DNA of 9,132 nucleotides from Sutterella sp. UBA1442 (GTDB lineage: Bacteria; Pseudomonadota; Gammaproteobacteria; Burkholderiales; Burkholderiaceae_F): the NCBI GenBank assembly GCA_002329575.1, contig DCTK01000008.1, positions 1 through 9,132 on the forward strand, given 5' to 3'. A program made the position numbers and the translations under genes. The notes under the pieces were generated by a model. That model was not told the DNA's origin, made no database searches, and was given only the letters and a program-made list of their open reading frames with translations. Of this stretch, positions 1 to 6,709 are shown in pieces; the first letter of the stretch is position 1, and every line of letters starts with the position of its first letter.

Positions 1-28
1 TTCCTGCTCGCTTATCTGTGAAACTAAA

Positions 29-670
29 TCAGCACTCTTTTCCACCGATGACTTTAATGTCTACGTCATGATCTTTGAGCGAACGTATCGAAGCTTCCAA
101 ACCCTTCGTGATCGTGGTCACTTCCATAAAAGGCATATTCTTCTTGCCGATAACTTGTTGGGCAATGTACGGTACGTGAATAAAGCCGCCACGGATGTTG
201 AGGTTGTTTTTGCTGATGTAGTACAACAACGAGTACATTATGTGGTTGCAGACAAAAGTGCCGGCGGTGTTGGAAACCGAGGCAGGAACACCAGCCTTTC
301 TAGCTTCTTCAACCATAGCCTTTATGGGTAGCGTGGCAAAGTAAGCGTTCTCCCCGTCTTCAAAAATCTTTTCATCAATCGGCTGCTTTCCTTCGTTATC
401 AGGAATGCGTGCATCATCAACATTGATTGCAATGCGCTCGACATTAAAATCAAATCGACCGCCGGCTTGTCCAACGCAAATGACAGCATCAGGCTTTACT
501 GCTTCGATCGTTTCAAAAAGCTTTTTAGCCGATTTTTTAAATACCGTAGGAATTTGGACCTTGATCACTTCAATGCCGTCGATTACATCAGGAAGTGCAT
601 TGACTGCTTCCCAAGCGGGATTAATAGCTTCACCGTCAAAAGGATCGAAGCCTGTAATTAACACTTTCAT
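29..670 (-). CDS. pcp: Pyrrolidone-carboxylate peptidase (pyroglutamyl peptidase I)
   Basis: A cytosolic cysteine peptidase (family C15) that removes an N-terminal pyroglutamate from peptides. At 213 residues it has the usual family length. The N-terminal block with GFDPFDG (residues 7-13) is typical. The catalytic triad is visible: Glu79 in NVERIAIN, Cys141 in [10 protein letters not shown] and His165 in FIHVPY. The start is well supported: minus-strand AAAGGAG (683-677) sits 6 bases before the ATG. No signal peptide or membrane segment is seen. It is divergent from the MFS transporter gene, and a candidate extended -10 box lies about 40 bases upstream of the start. It appears monocistronic here, though the window begins only 28 bases beyond its stop and those bases show nothing clear. 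Assignment is confident from motif recognition. Confidence 0.95.
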   Translation of the reverse strand: MKVLITGFDPFDGEAINPAWEAVNALPDVIDGIEVIKVQIPTVFKKSAKKLFETIEAVKPDAVICVGQAGGRFDFNVERIAINVDDARIPDNEGKQPIDEKIFEDGENAYFATLPIKAMVEEARKAGVPASVSNTAGTFVCNHIMYSLLYYISKNNLNIRGGFIHVPYIAQQVIGKKNMPFMEVTTITKGLEASIRSLKDHDVDIKVIGGKEC

Positions 671-709
671 GAATTGCTCCTTTGCTACTGATTAATTTCA
701 AACGTATCG

Positions 710-718
710 ATTGTAGCA
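710..718 (-). promoter_or_regulatory. Candidate extended -10 promoter for pcp
   Basis: On the minus strand TGcTACAAT (718-710) matches an extended -10 element: TG, one base, then five of six bases of TATAAT. No good -35 hexamer lies 17 bases upstream, which is tolerated at extended -10 promoters. A start near 703 would give a leader of about 33 bases carrying the good Shine-Dalgarno of pcp. This is inferred from consensus only. Confidence 0.45.
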
Positions 719-739
719 ACGCGTTTGCGTTAATGATCA

Positions 740-792
740 GAGCAAGATTGACCGATATTAATGAATGAGCAAGATCTATGTGAGACCGATAT
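740..792. repeat. Two-part direct repeat in the pcp/MFS divergent region
   Basis: GAGCAAGAT occurs at 740-748 and 767-775, and GACCGATAT at 750-758 and 784-792. The order A-B-A-B is kept, but the spacing inside each unit differs (1 base and 8 bases). All copies are exact. They lie between two divergent genes, so they could be regulator sites or the remains of a short tandem duplication. Confidence 0.6.
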
Positions 793-870
793 AGGAGTTT
801 GACCTTTCCCCTATTGCTTTTCAAATTCTTTCTGATAGCCTCTAGTACGTATCGTTTCGTTTTAAGTCCC

Positions 871-2052
871 ATGAATAAACTTTTCGTTTACTTAGTCTCT
901 TTCGGCCATTTGTGTGTTGATCTGGCTCCTGGTGCATTGCCAGCGATTTTGCCATTTTTCGTATTGCATAACGGCTTGTCTTACACCGAGGTGGCAGGCT
1001 TGATGTTCGCTTCCTCGTTTTTGTCTTCGCTCGTGCAGCCGTTATTCGGGTACTGGGCTGACAAAACCTCTCGACATTGGTTCATGGCTTTGGGGATTGC
1101 ATTAAGCGGAATTGGGTTAGGGATTTCCGGCCTGTCATCGAACTATTGGTTCATCTTTTTTGCGATCACGCTCATGGGTTTGGGTTGCGCACTCTTTCAC
1201 CCAGAAGCGGCTCGAGTGGTTAATCGCACTTCGGGGGTTCACCGTGCTACTGGGATGGGGATTTTCTCCGTGGGTGGCAATGCCGGTTTTGGGATTGCGC
1301 CTTTAATTGCAGCTGCGGTTTTGACTGCTTGGGGCAATTCCGGCACTGTCGTCTTCGGCATTTTCGGTCTGGTGATGGCTGCTGTCATGTTTTATGCAGT
1401 GCCGAAAATGTTTGCCTCGATGAAAGAGGGATCGGCCGGCGATGTTGAGAAAACTCAGAAGAATTCTCAAGTGGGAAGTAATGATTGGGGTGCTTTTGCA
1501 AGATTATCAGTGGTGATTTTATGTCGAAGTGTTGCTCAAACAAGTATCTTGGCGTTTTTGCCGCTCTACTGTATTTACCGCTTTAACGTTTCTGAAGCTG
1601 CTACAAGTCCCTTATTGGCCTTTTTGTCCATTTGCGGCGTTGTCATGACACTAGCCGGTGGCTGGGTTAGTGATCGAATCGGTCTGATTCGAGCTTGTCG
1701 TTTTGGATATATCTTAATGGCGCCCGCTTTTGCCATGCTGATCTTGGCACCGTCAATTTGGTGGTTTTATCCGATTGTGGCTGTCATTAGCTTCACATTA
1801 AACGGTACATATGCTGCATACGTTGTGTTGGGACAATCCTATTTGGCTAAAAATGTGGGTTTTGCCTCCGGCGTTACGCTTGGGTTGTCCTCCAGTTTAG
1901 GCGGTATTTTCACTCCCTTACTAGGAATGGTTGGAGATGCCTACGGGCTCGACATTGTTATGTGGTCACTCGTTGGTGTTGGAGCGTTGTGTGCACTAGG
2001 TTCCTTCATCCTTCCGGAGCCCGTTAAGCAAGGTGAACCATTAAAACACTAG
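871..2052 (+). CDS. MFS efflux transporter, fosmidomycin-resistance (Fsr) type
   Basis: A 393-residue inner-membrane major facilitator with about 12 hydrophobic helices and a polar central loop (around residues 190-220, rich in Lys, Gln, Ser). Family marks: QPLFGYWADK (56-65, the motif-A loop), FHPEAARVV (109-117) and SVGGNAGFGIAP (133-144), which line up with my recollection of E. coli Fsr; the second-half motif-A equivalent is GGWVSDRIG. Members export fosmidomycin or other small compounds; the natural substrate is unknown. I chose the ATG at 871 although no clear Shine-Dalgarno precedes it. The same frame is open back to a TTG at 799, but the AGGAG there is only 1 base from that TTG, and Fsr proteins start close to the first helix. 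It converges on the fic pseudogene. Confidence 0.85.
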   Translation: MNKLFVYLVSFGHLCVDLAPGALPAILPFFVLHNGLSYTEVAGLMFASSFLSSLVQPLFGYWADKTSRHWFMALGIALSGIGLGISGLSSNYWFIFFAITLMGLGCALFHPEAARVVNRTSGVHRATGMGIFSVGGNAGFGIAPLIAAAVLTAWGNSGTVVFGIFGLVMAAVMFYAVPKMFASMKEGSAGDVEKTQKNSQVGSNDWGAFARLSVVILCRSVAQTSILAFLPLYCIYRFNVSEAATSPLLAFLSICGVVMTLAGGWVSDRIGLIRACRFGYILMAPAFAMLILAPSIWWFYPIVAVISFTLNGTYAAYVVLGQSYLAKNVGFASGVTLGLSSSLGGIFTPLLGMVGDAYGLDIVMWSLVGVGALCALGSFILPEPVKQGEPLKH

Positions 2053-2089
2053 GTTTGAAATTCGCGATTTTCCTAAAAAGGAAGCCTCA

Positions 2090-2913
2090 TTAGGCATTTG
2101 AACCAGAAGGGTCTGGGTACTGAGTTTTTACAGTTCTGGCAAAAAAGGCCATCATATTGTCCGCATTGCCTGTTTCGTAGAACTGCCCAAGTTTTTCGTG
2201 AAACTCCACGCTTTCGCGGTTTAGAACAGTGATGGGCCAATAGCCGTTAAGCATTAAACATCCATTCATCATGAGCGAGGCTGTGCGCTTATTGCCGTCG
2301 AAGAAAAATTGTGTTCTAGCCATGAACAAGAATGTAGCAATGGCGCGTTCTTTGGGATCCTTTACGACAGAGTTCAAAAATTCAAATCCTTTCTCGGCTA
2401 AATGAGGCAATTTTTCAAAAGAAGGAGGTACGTACTCAACATCATGAATACCAGTGTTGAGGTTGCGTAAAGTTCCCCACTCAAGAGCATCTTTGTAACC
2501 GACATAACGATGAAGTGCACTCGCAGTTTGGATGTCGAGTTTAAACTCTCCGGCTCGCAATAGACGAACTAACTCTTTAGCGCTGCCTCCATAATTTTTG
2601 ACCTGGAGCAGGTTGTTGACGTCTAACCCTTCAACTGATTTTCCTTTCAAAATAGTTCGAGCTTGAGGCATGTGCATGGGTTGGATTCAAATACGCGTAG
2701 AACATTCCATGTGATGCTCACCAAATTCTGGTTAAAAATGTACGTTGCCTTCTCTGCATCTCCGATAACAGGAAAATTAAAGTCAAGATGGTCTCGAGAG
2801 ATTGCACCGGCTGTAGCGTTTCCGGAGGCAACATTGTGCTCAGGATGGCCAACGGTCGCTCGCAGCTTCGCAGCTCCAAAGGCACGCTTATGAGAACTTT
2901 CTAAAAAGGCCGA
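2090..2913 (-). pseudogene. Fic-family protein, frameshifted and lacking a start
   Basis: Two reading frames together make one Fic protein. The downstream frame (2677-2090, 195 codons from an ATG) has the Fic core: QFFFDGNKR at residues 123-131 plus the usual helices before and after. It begins abruptly at MPQARTILKG, a block that in homologues follows an E-G-N-x-x-T motif. An in-frame TGA lies at 2689-2687, four codons upstream. One base out of phase, the minus strand is open from 2913 to the CCC run at 2680-2678 (78 codons) and ends FNQNLVSITWNVLRVFESNP. Joining the frames at CCC gives ESNPMHMPQARTILKG, matching the expected EGNPxTxPQ layout. That upstream stretch has no ATG, and its only TTG/GTG codons are close to its end; a TAA at 2916-2914 bounds it beside the upstream operon's terminator. 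The canonical Fic histidine is Gln123. Intact Fic proteins usually AMPylate target proteins. The gene looks broken, though the core could still be made from the ATG at 2677. Confidence 0.75.
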
Positions 2914-2918
2914 TTAAA

Positions 2919-2954
2919 GAAAAAGGCACCGAGGAGAAATTCCGAGGTGCCTTT
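2919..2954 (-). terminator. Rho-independent terminator of the yegU-yegV-NCS1-like operon
   Basis: Read on the minus strand, AAAGGCACC (2954-2946) pairs with GGTGCCTTT (2930-2922), a 9-bp stem with a partly paired inner loop. It is followed at once by more T residues (TT, C, TTT). It lies 20 bases past the NCS1 transporter stop. The plus-strand exit has only a short T-rich stretch, so it mainly serves the minus-strand operon. Confidence 0.85.
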
Positions 2955-2974
2955 GATTTAAGTCGATCGTTTAA

Positions 2975-4420
2975 TTAACGTTCGGCTTTCAAGACATACG
3001 TGAGCGCCGCGTAAACGAGAGCGCCGATGATCATAGCCGCGACAACGCCGATATTGGCTTGAGCAAACACGCTCTTGGTGGTTTCTTCAGTCAGTAAGAA
3101 ACTCGTGATTTTGCCGATATAGGGGTCGCTTGACGTGATGGTACCCAGCCCCACGACAGTGGCAACGAGTAACGACAAGCAAGCCGTCCAACGCATGCCT
3201 TTTCCGCCTTCAGAGGGCGGCAACGCCATATTGACGTCCCAAGACAGGCGCTTTTGACGCAAAAGGTCGACGATTTCAATGGCACCCCACGAGCCCATAA
3301 TGACCGAGATAGCTGCCAAGAAGGACGTGAAAGTCGACAGGAACGAGTCGGAGATAAACGTCAAATAGAAGGCCCCCAACGCAATAATGACGGCATTGAG
3401 AATCGTGGTGGCCGCGCGGCTCATCGGAACACCCATCGCCATTAAGGCAAGGCCCGAGCTATAAACGCCCGTCATGCCCGCAGACATCAAAGAAGTCACG
3501 ATCACGATCGAGAAAGGCACAAAGAACCAGAAAGGCAAAATGCCCGTTAATGCAGCCAAAGGCTCATGAGAGGCACGGGCTAAGAGTTCGGGGTTGCCGG
3601 CACTTAACATAACGCCCAAGATCAAGAGCACGGACACGGGCAAGGCGATACCGACCGTCGTCCAGAAAATCACGCCGCCGCCCGGAGTCTTTCGAGGCAG
3701 GTAACGGGAGTAGTCGCCGCCGTAGTTTAAAAAGCCCAAGCCGACCATCGTCATGGCAAGCACGATGCCGCCTAAGAACGTGGCAAAAGAGCCCGAAGGC
3801 GCATCGCCCAAGGTCGCAAAGTTGATTTGCGGGATAAAGAAAAAGAGATAGACCAAGGTCATCAAACCCGTGACCCAGGCAATGATTTTTTCAATCTTCA
3901 TGATGAAGGCGTGACCGTAAACGGCACCCACCATCGTAAAGAAAAGCACAAAGGCAAAACTGGCCAATAAGCATGTCGTGGTTGCCGTGCCTTGGGGCGT
4001 TGCCATCGCTGGCACCAATTTCGCCACTAAGTCGGCAAAGGTTGTCGAAGCCATGGAAAGCATGGTGACCTTCCAGCCCATATTGGCGACGTAACCGAAG
4101 AAGGTCGGCACTTTGTTGCCGTGGTAGCCGAAAGCAAAACGCGATTGCACGAGCGTGGGAAGCCCCGTTCGAACGCTGCCTACGGCCAAAATGCCCACAA
4201 GCGAGCACGATAAGAAGTAACCGATGACGCCTGCGGCCATTGCTTGGGCAACGGAAAGCCCGAGGCCGAAGACGTACATACCGCACGTGATGCCGAAAAT
4301 AGAAATGTTCCAGGAGAACCAAATCGGGAAAAGATCGGCAGGTTTGCCGTAGCGCTCGCTATCGGGAACGGGATTAACGCCATTGGTTTCGATTTTTGAA
4401 AAGTTGTTGTTATCTGCCAT
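2975..4420 (-). CDS. NCS1-family nucleobase/nucleoside:cation symporter
   Basis: A 481-residue inner-membrane permease of the NCS1 family (CodB, PucI and Mhp1 relatives) with about 12 hydrophobic helices. The N-terminus shows the family pattern: PVPDSERYGKPADLFPIWFS (residues 17-36), then WNISIFG; GSVRTGLPTLVQSRFAFG (81-98) is a strong NCS1 signature. The start is the ATG at 4420, 14 bases after the kinase stop. The same frame is open back to 4555, but that part (Arg-rich, low complexity) overlaps the kinase gene and is out-of-frame read-through. No clear Shine-Dalgarno precedes the ATG, so translation may be coupled to the kinase. As third gene of the operon it probably imports the compound handled by the kinase and glycohydrolase. 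NCS1 members carry cytosine, allantoin, hydantoins and, in fungi, uridine; a nucleoside-like substrate is inferred from the neighbours. Confidence 0.88.
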   Translation of the reverse strand: MADNNNFSKIETNGVNPVPDSERYGKPADLFPIWFSWNISIFGITCGMYVFGLGLSVAQAMAAGVIGYFLSCSLVGILAVGSVRTGLPTLVQSRFAFGYHGNKVPTFFGYVANMGWKVTMLSMASTTFADLVAKLVPAMATPQGTATTTCLLASFAFVLFFTMVGAVYGHAFIMKIEKIIAWVTGLMTLVYLFFFIPQINFATLGDAPSGSFATFLGGIVLAMTMVGLGFLNYGGDYSRYLPRKTPGGGVIFWTTVGIALPVSVLLILGVMLSAGNPELLARASHEPLAALTGILPFWFFVPFSIVIVTSLMSAGMTGVYSSGLALMAMGVPMSRAATTILNAVIIALGAFYLTFISDSFLSTFTSFLAAISVIMGSWGAIEIVDLLRQKRLSWDVNMALPPSEGGKGMRWTACLSLLVATVVGLGTITSSDPYIGKITSFLLTEETTKSVFAQANIGVVAAMIIGALVYAALTYVLKAER

Positions 4421-4434
4421 GGTGGTTTCAGTAG

Positions 4435-5391
4435 TTAAAGGGAATATTGTTGAAGTTCGGTGCGAGTGGGAGCCGTTGCAGCGCCTTCGTGGGCCGTGAC
4501 GTGAGCGGCGACGGCGTTGGCGACAAGCGTTGCCTCGGCCATTGTCAAGCCGCACATCAAAGAGGCGATAATGCCGCCCGTGTGTGCATCGCCTGAGCCG
4601 ATCGTGTCAACGAGATCGATTTTGAAGCCGGCAACGCGCTTGGCGACCCAACCCGAAGGTTTCTTTTCCGTGTAGACCGCACCGTTGCCGCCGTCGGTGA
4701 CAACGGTAGGATTGCCCGTACGCTCCGAAAGCGCTACGGCGGCGTCCCCTGCATTATGCGTATCTGTCATCCACATCGCTTCGCTGCAATTGACCGTGTA
4801 AAGACAACCCAGTGACTCAAAGGCCTTAAGACGTTCCTCTCCCATTTCCGTGACGCGGGGACCGGGATCAAAAACAATTAAGGCGTGATCGGCCTTACGT
4901 TTGAGAACCGACAGAATCACTTCACCGTTTTCGCCCTCGGCTTGGTAGCCCGAGACATAAATAAAGTCGTAGCCCGAGATATCGAATCGATCAAACCATT
5001 GGGCTTTCATCTGACGCTCAAGCCCGAACATTGAAATGAAGGTGCGCTCGCCCGTGTGATCGGCAATCGACAAACACCAACCGGTGTCTCCCGCTCCCCG
5101 TTCCCGATAAACGGGAAGGTTGCGGCGATTGAGCGTTTGCTCGACGAGGTCGGCAAATTGCCCTTCACCCACGGGCATATAAGAGTCAAACGGAAGATCC
5201 AATTTCCAGAGAACGTCGGCGACGTTAAAGGAGCAGCCGCCAACGACCGTTTTCTTAAATTTGCCCTCGACGTCGGCCCCGGCGTGCGGCATTTCGTGAA
5301 CACTTAAAATCATGTCCACAAAAGCCGAACCTAAGATAAAGACCTTCTTTTGGGGGCAAAGGGCTTGAACCAATTCTTGAAGCGTTCGCAT
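4435..5391 (-). CDS. yegV: PfkB-family carbohydrate/nucleoside kinase, YegV-like
   Basis: A 318-residue cytosolic ribokinase-family kinase. The N-terminal PfkB signature is VVGGCSFNVADVL (49-61). The C-terminal one is DTIGSGDAHTGG (262-273), with catalytic base Asp268 and the GSGD anion hole. The blocks TGWCLSIADHTGERTFIS (103-120), VSGYQ (146-150) and the tail TAPTRTEL (306-313) resemble E. coli YegV as I remember it. It should phosphorylate a sugar hydroxyl, probably of ribose or a ribonucleoside; the exact substrate is unknown. Minus-strand AAGG (5403-5400) overlaps the stop codon of the preceding gene and sits 8 bases before the ATG, so the two genes are likely translationally coupled. 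It is the middle gene of the operon, with an NCS1 carrier 14 bases downstream. Confidence 0.88.
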   Translation of the reverse strand: MRTLQELVQALCPQKKVFILGSAFVDMILSVHEMPHAGADVEGKFKKTVVGGCSFNVADVLWKLDLPFDSYMPVGEGQFADLVEQTLNRRNLPVYRERGAGDTGWCLSIADHTGERTFISMFGLERQMKAQWFDRFDISGYDFIYVSGYQAEGENGEVILSVLKRKADHALIVFDPGPRVTEMGEERLKAFESLGCLYTVNCSEAMWMTDTHNAGDAAVALSERTGNPTVVTDGGNGAVYTEKKPSGWVAKRVAGFKIDLVDTIGSGDAHTGGIIASLMCGLTMAEATLVANAVAAHVTAHEGAATAPTRTELQQYSL

Positions 5392-5401
5392 GGATTAGGC
5401 C

Positions 5402-6409
5402 TTATTTATTAAATGCAGGGCGTGCTTCAATAATTTGATCGGCCAAGGCTAAGAAATCCAAGTGATTGGTTTCTTCAAGCGTTTTAAGCCAATCGGCACG
5501 AATGCTGTCAATGCCGTTCATAGCACCGCACACGGCTGTCGCCATGGCACCCATCGTATCGGTATCGCCGCCCATATTGGCGCACATGACGGCCGCTTTT
5601 TCAGCATCTTTACAGAACCAGGCCACGGCCAAGGCCGCAGGGACCGATTCGCTCGTCATCGTGCCCGTGCCGATCGTATCGTAGACCCAGCGCGAGTATT
5701 GTTCGGGATCGCGGATATTGCAGGCGGCATCAAGCGCCAATTCAAAGCGGCTTTTAACGGAAGCAGCCCATGTGGGCTCGCCCATTGTTTTAGCAATGTT
5801 GAAAATTGCCAGGACGTCGTCAGCGGCCTCTTCCCAGCTTCGTCCTGCCACACCGCTTGCAACGGCCTGAGCAACCATGGCTGCACCCGCAATGGCAACA
5901 TCGGTGCCGTGCGTGACTTTAGAGATTTCGGCTACGGTTTTAGCCAGTAATTCGGGTTTGTCGGCATCAATTAAGCAGCCCACGGGCGCAATGCGCATGG
6001 CTGCGCCGTTGGTGAGCGCCGTTTTGAGGTACTGAGACGGATCTCGACCTTCGCTATGCGCTAAGAGGCTCGCTTTGGAACTCGGTCCCAAGAGATTGAT
6101 TTCAAAGCCGTTCATGGAGATGACACAATCAATGAGACGCTTGGCAAGTTCTTTGACGGGCGGCACAGCTTTGTGTTCCAGCAACGCATTTAAGACCACG
6201 AAGGCTTGAGCCGAGTCGTCGGTGTAATGTGCGGCCTTAAAGTAGCAAGCGACGATATTGTCTTCGGGGCCGTCTAAGAACGTATCAATGTGGCCGAAGC
6301 GCTCGCGTACTTTTTCACGGGGCCAGAGTTCGCCGGGCACGCCCAATGCGTCGCCCAATACCATGCCGGCAATGGCGCCGGCGATTTTGTTGCGAATGCA
6401 GTTTTGCAT
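5402..6409 (-). CDS. yegU: ADP-ribosylglycohydrolase-family protein, YegU-like
   Basis: A 335-residue protein of the DraG/ARH fold (ADP-ribosylglycohydrolase family). The two metal-binding segments are present: YTDDS (62-66) and GGDTDT (280-285). NGAAMRIAPVGCL (134-146) is the expected core block. GVPGELWPREKV (23-34), ACYFKAAHYTDDS and the C-terminal GGDTDTMGAMATAVCGAMNG closely follow E. coli YegU as I recall it. The family hydrolyses N- or O-glycosidic bonds of ADP-ribosyl or ribosyl compounds using a two-metal site. Pairing with a sugar kinase and a carrier suggests a small ribosyl metabolite, not ADP-ribosylated protein; this is inference. The start is the first ATG, about ten residues before the conserved IAGAIAGMVLGDALG, as usual for the family. 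It has no clear Shine-Dalgarno. It heads the operon, just behind a palindromic operator. Confidence 0.9.
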   Translation of the reverse strand: MQNCIRNKIAGAIAGMVLGDALGVPGELWPREKVRERFGHIDTFLDGPEDNIVACYFKAAHYTDDSAQAFVVLNALLEHKAVPPVKELAKRLIDCVISMNGFEINLLGPSSKASLLAHSEGRDPSQYLKTALTNGAAMRIAPVGCLIDADKPELLAKTVAEISKVTHGTDVAIAGAAMVAQAVASGVAGRSWEEAADDVLAIFNIAKTMGEPTWAASVKSRFELALDAACNIRDPEQYSRWVYDTIGTGTMTSESVPAALAVAWFCKDAEKAAVMCANMGGDTDTMGAMATAVCGAMNGIDSIRADWLKTLEETNHLDFLALADQIIEARPAFNK

Positions 6410-6414
6410 GTTTT

Positions 6415-6428
6415 TTTAACCGGTTAAA
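6415..6428. promoter_or_regulatory. 14-bp palindromic operator before the yegU-like gene
   Basis: TTTAACCGGTTAAA is a perfect 14-bp palindrome centred on CG, ending 5 bases before the ATG at 6409. LacI/GalR-family repressors typically bind palindromes with a central CG and AT-rich arms, so this looks like a repressor site controlling the three-gene operon. No regulator gene is in the window. The assignment to LacI/GalR rests on the site's form alone. Confidence 0.65.
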
Positions 6429-6434
6429 TCAGAC

Positions 6435-6465
6435 AGGATACTGCAGGGAGATGTAGTATTGACAA
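6435..6465 (-). promoter_or_regulatory. Weak candidate promoter for the yegU-like operon
   Basis: On the minus strand TTGTCA (6465-6460) could be a -35 and TATCCT (6440-6435, four of six bases) a -10, but the 19-base spacing is long. Transcription would begin close to the palindrome at 6415-6428, which would suit repression. Evidence is weak, but the position is the expected one. Confidence 0.3.
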
Positions 6466-6494
6466 AAACTGTGATTTTATCGAACGAAGGGATG

Positions 6495-6543
6495 GGCGCA
6501 AAAGTCACAAATTGATATAACGCAGGTGTGCGTCCTTTGCGCC
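6495..6543. repeat. Inverted repeat GGCGCAAA / TTTGCGCC
   Basis: GGCGCAAA at 6495-6502 and its exact complement TTTGCGCC at 6536-6543 are separated by 33 bases. It could be an RNA stem or two half-sites for a regulator. No T-run follows on either strand, so it is not a standard terminator. Confidence 0.4.
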
Positions 6544-6595
6544 GCTATCCTGCCGTTATCCAAAATACGAGCAAATTAAGGTTGAAGAATTGCTA

Positions 6596-6608
6596 AACCG
6601 TTTCGGTT
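6596..6608. repeat. Spaced inverted repeat AACCG-TTT-CGGTT
   Basis: The arms AACCG (6596-6600) and CGGTT (6604-6608) are the same bases as the arms of the operator at 6415-6428, but parted by TTT. It might be a secondary, weaker site for the same regulator, or coincidence. Confidence 0.35.
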
Positions 6609-6619
6609 AATAACATCCT

Positions 6620-6630
6620 TGCTCTTTAAC
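6620..6630 (+). promoter_or_regulatory. boxA-like antitermination sequence
   Basis: TGCTCTTTAAC matches the first 11 bases of the rrn leader boxA (TGCTCTTTAACA), the NusB/NusE binding site. No rRNA gene follows within the window: the next plus-strand stretch runs into the antisense end of the HIT gene. It may be chance, a relic of an rrn leader, or part of an unannotated transcript. Confidence 0.35.
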
Positions 6631-6647
6631 TTCGATAACTCACCGGG

Positions 6648-6680
6648 AAAAACCAACTGCGGCGGGCATTCAATCGCCGG
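6648..6680 (-). terminator. Weak terminator candidate for the HNH-HIT unit
   Basis: On the minus strand CGGCG (6679-6675) pairs with CGCCG (6664-6660), and a TTTTT run follows at 6652-6648 after a 7-base gap. The stem is short and the T-run is displaced, so function is uncertain. It lies about 30 bases past the HIT stop, where a terminator would be expected. Confidence 0.3.
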
Positions 6681-6709
6681 TCCGACAGTCTTCCTACCCC
6701 GGGTTCGGC

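Larger units (their letters stand above)
6410..6709. other. 300-base gap between the yegU-like operon and the HIT gene
   Basis: No convincing reading frame or recognised RNA gene is present. From left to right it holds the operator palindrome, a weak minus-strand promoter, an 8-bp inverted repeat (6495-6543), a spaced AACCG-TTT-CGGTT repeat (6596-6608), a boxA-like sequence (6620-6630) and a weak terminator-like hairpin (6648-6680). The number of structured elements without a gene leaves room for a small RNA, but none could be matched to a known family. Confidence 0.5.

Noticed and set aside
799..870. TTG start for the MFS transporter
   Set aside because: The AGGAG at 793-797 is only 1 base from the TTG, and 24 extra residues before the first helix are not typical of Fsr proteins.
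636..872. 78-codon minus-strand open frame across the pcp/MFS gap
   Set aside because: It overlaps the well-supported pcp start in another frame, fills a regulatory region with direct repeats and resembles no protein family.
2053..2095. Terminator between the convergent MFS and fic genes
   Set aside because: Only 4- to 5-bp stems (GCCT-CATT-AGGC and TTCCT-AAAA-AGGAA) are present and they overlap each other's flanks; a minus-strand T-run follows the first, but the stem is too weak to call.
2676..2690. Programmed -1 frameshift in the fic locus
   Set aside because: The bases TCC AAC CCA contain no X-XXY-YYZ slippery heptamer and I see no stimulatory stem next to them; a simple base loss is more likely.
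2663..2893. 76-codon plus-strand open frame
   Set aside because: It is the antisense shadow of the displaced N-terminal part of the fic pseudogene, whose minus-strand reading joins sensibly to the Fic core.
4421..4555. N-terminal extension of the NCS1 transporter frame
   Set aside because: It is Arg-rich low-complexity sequence overlapping the end of the kinase gene; the NCS1-like protein begins at the ATG at 4420.
6459..6487. Plus-strand promoter with perfect TTGACA -35 at 6459-6464
   Set aside because: The hexamer 17 bases downstream (GAACGA) and its neighbours do not resemble a -10 box, and no plus-strand gene follows.
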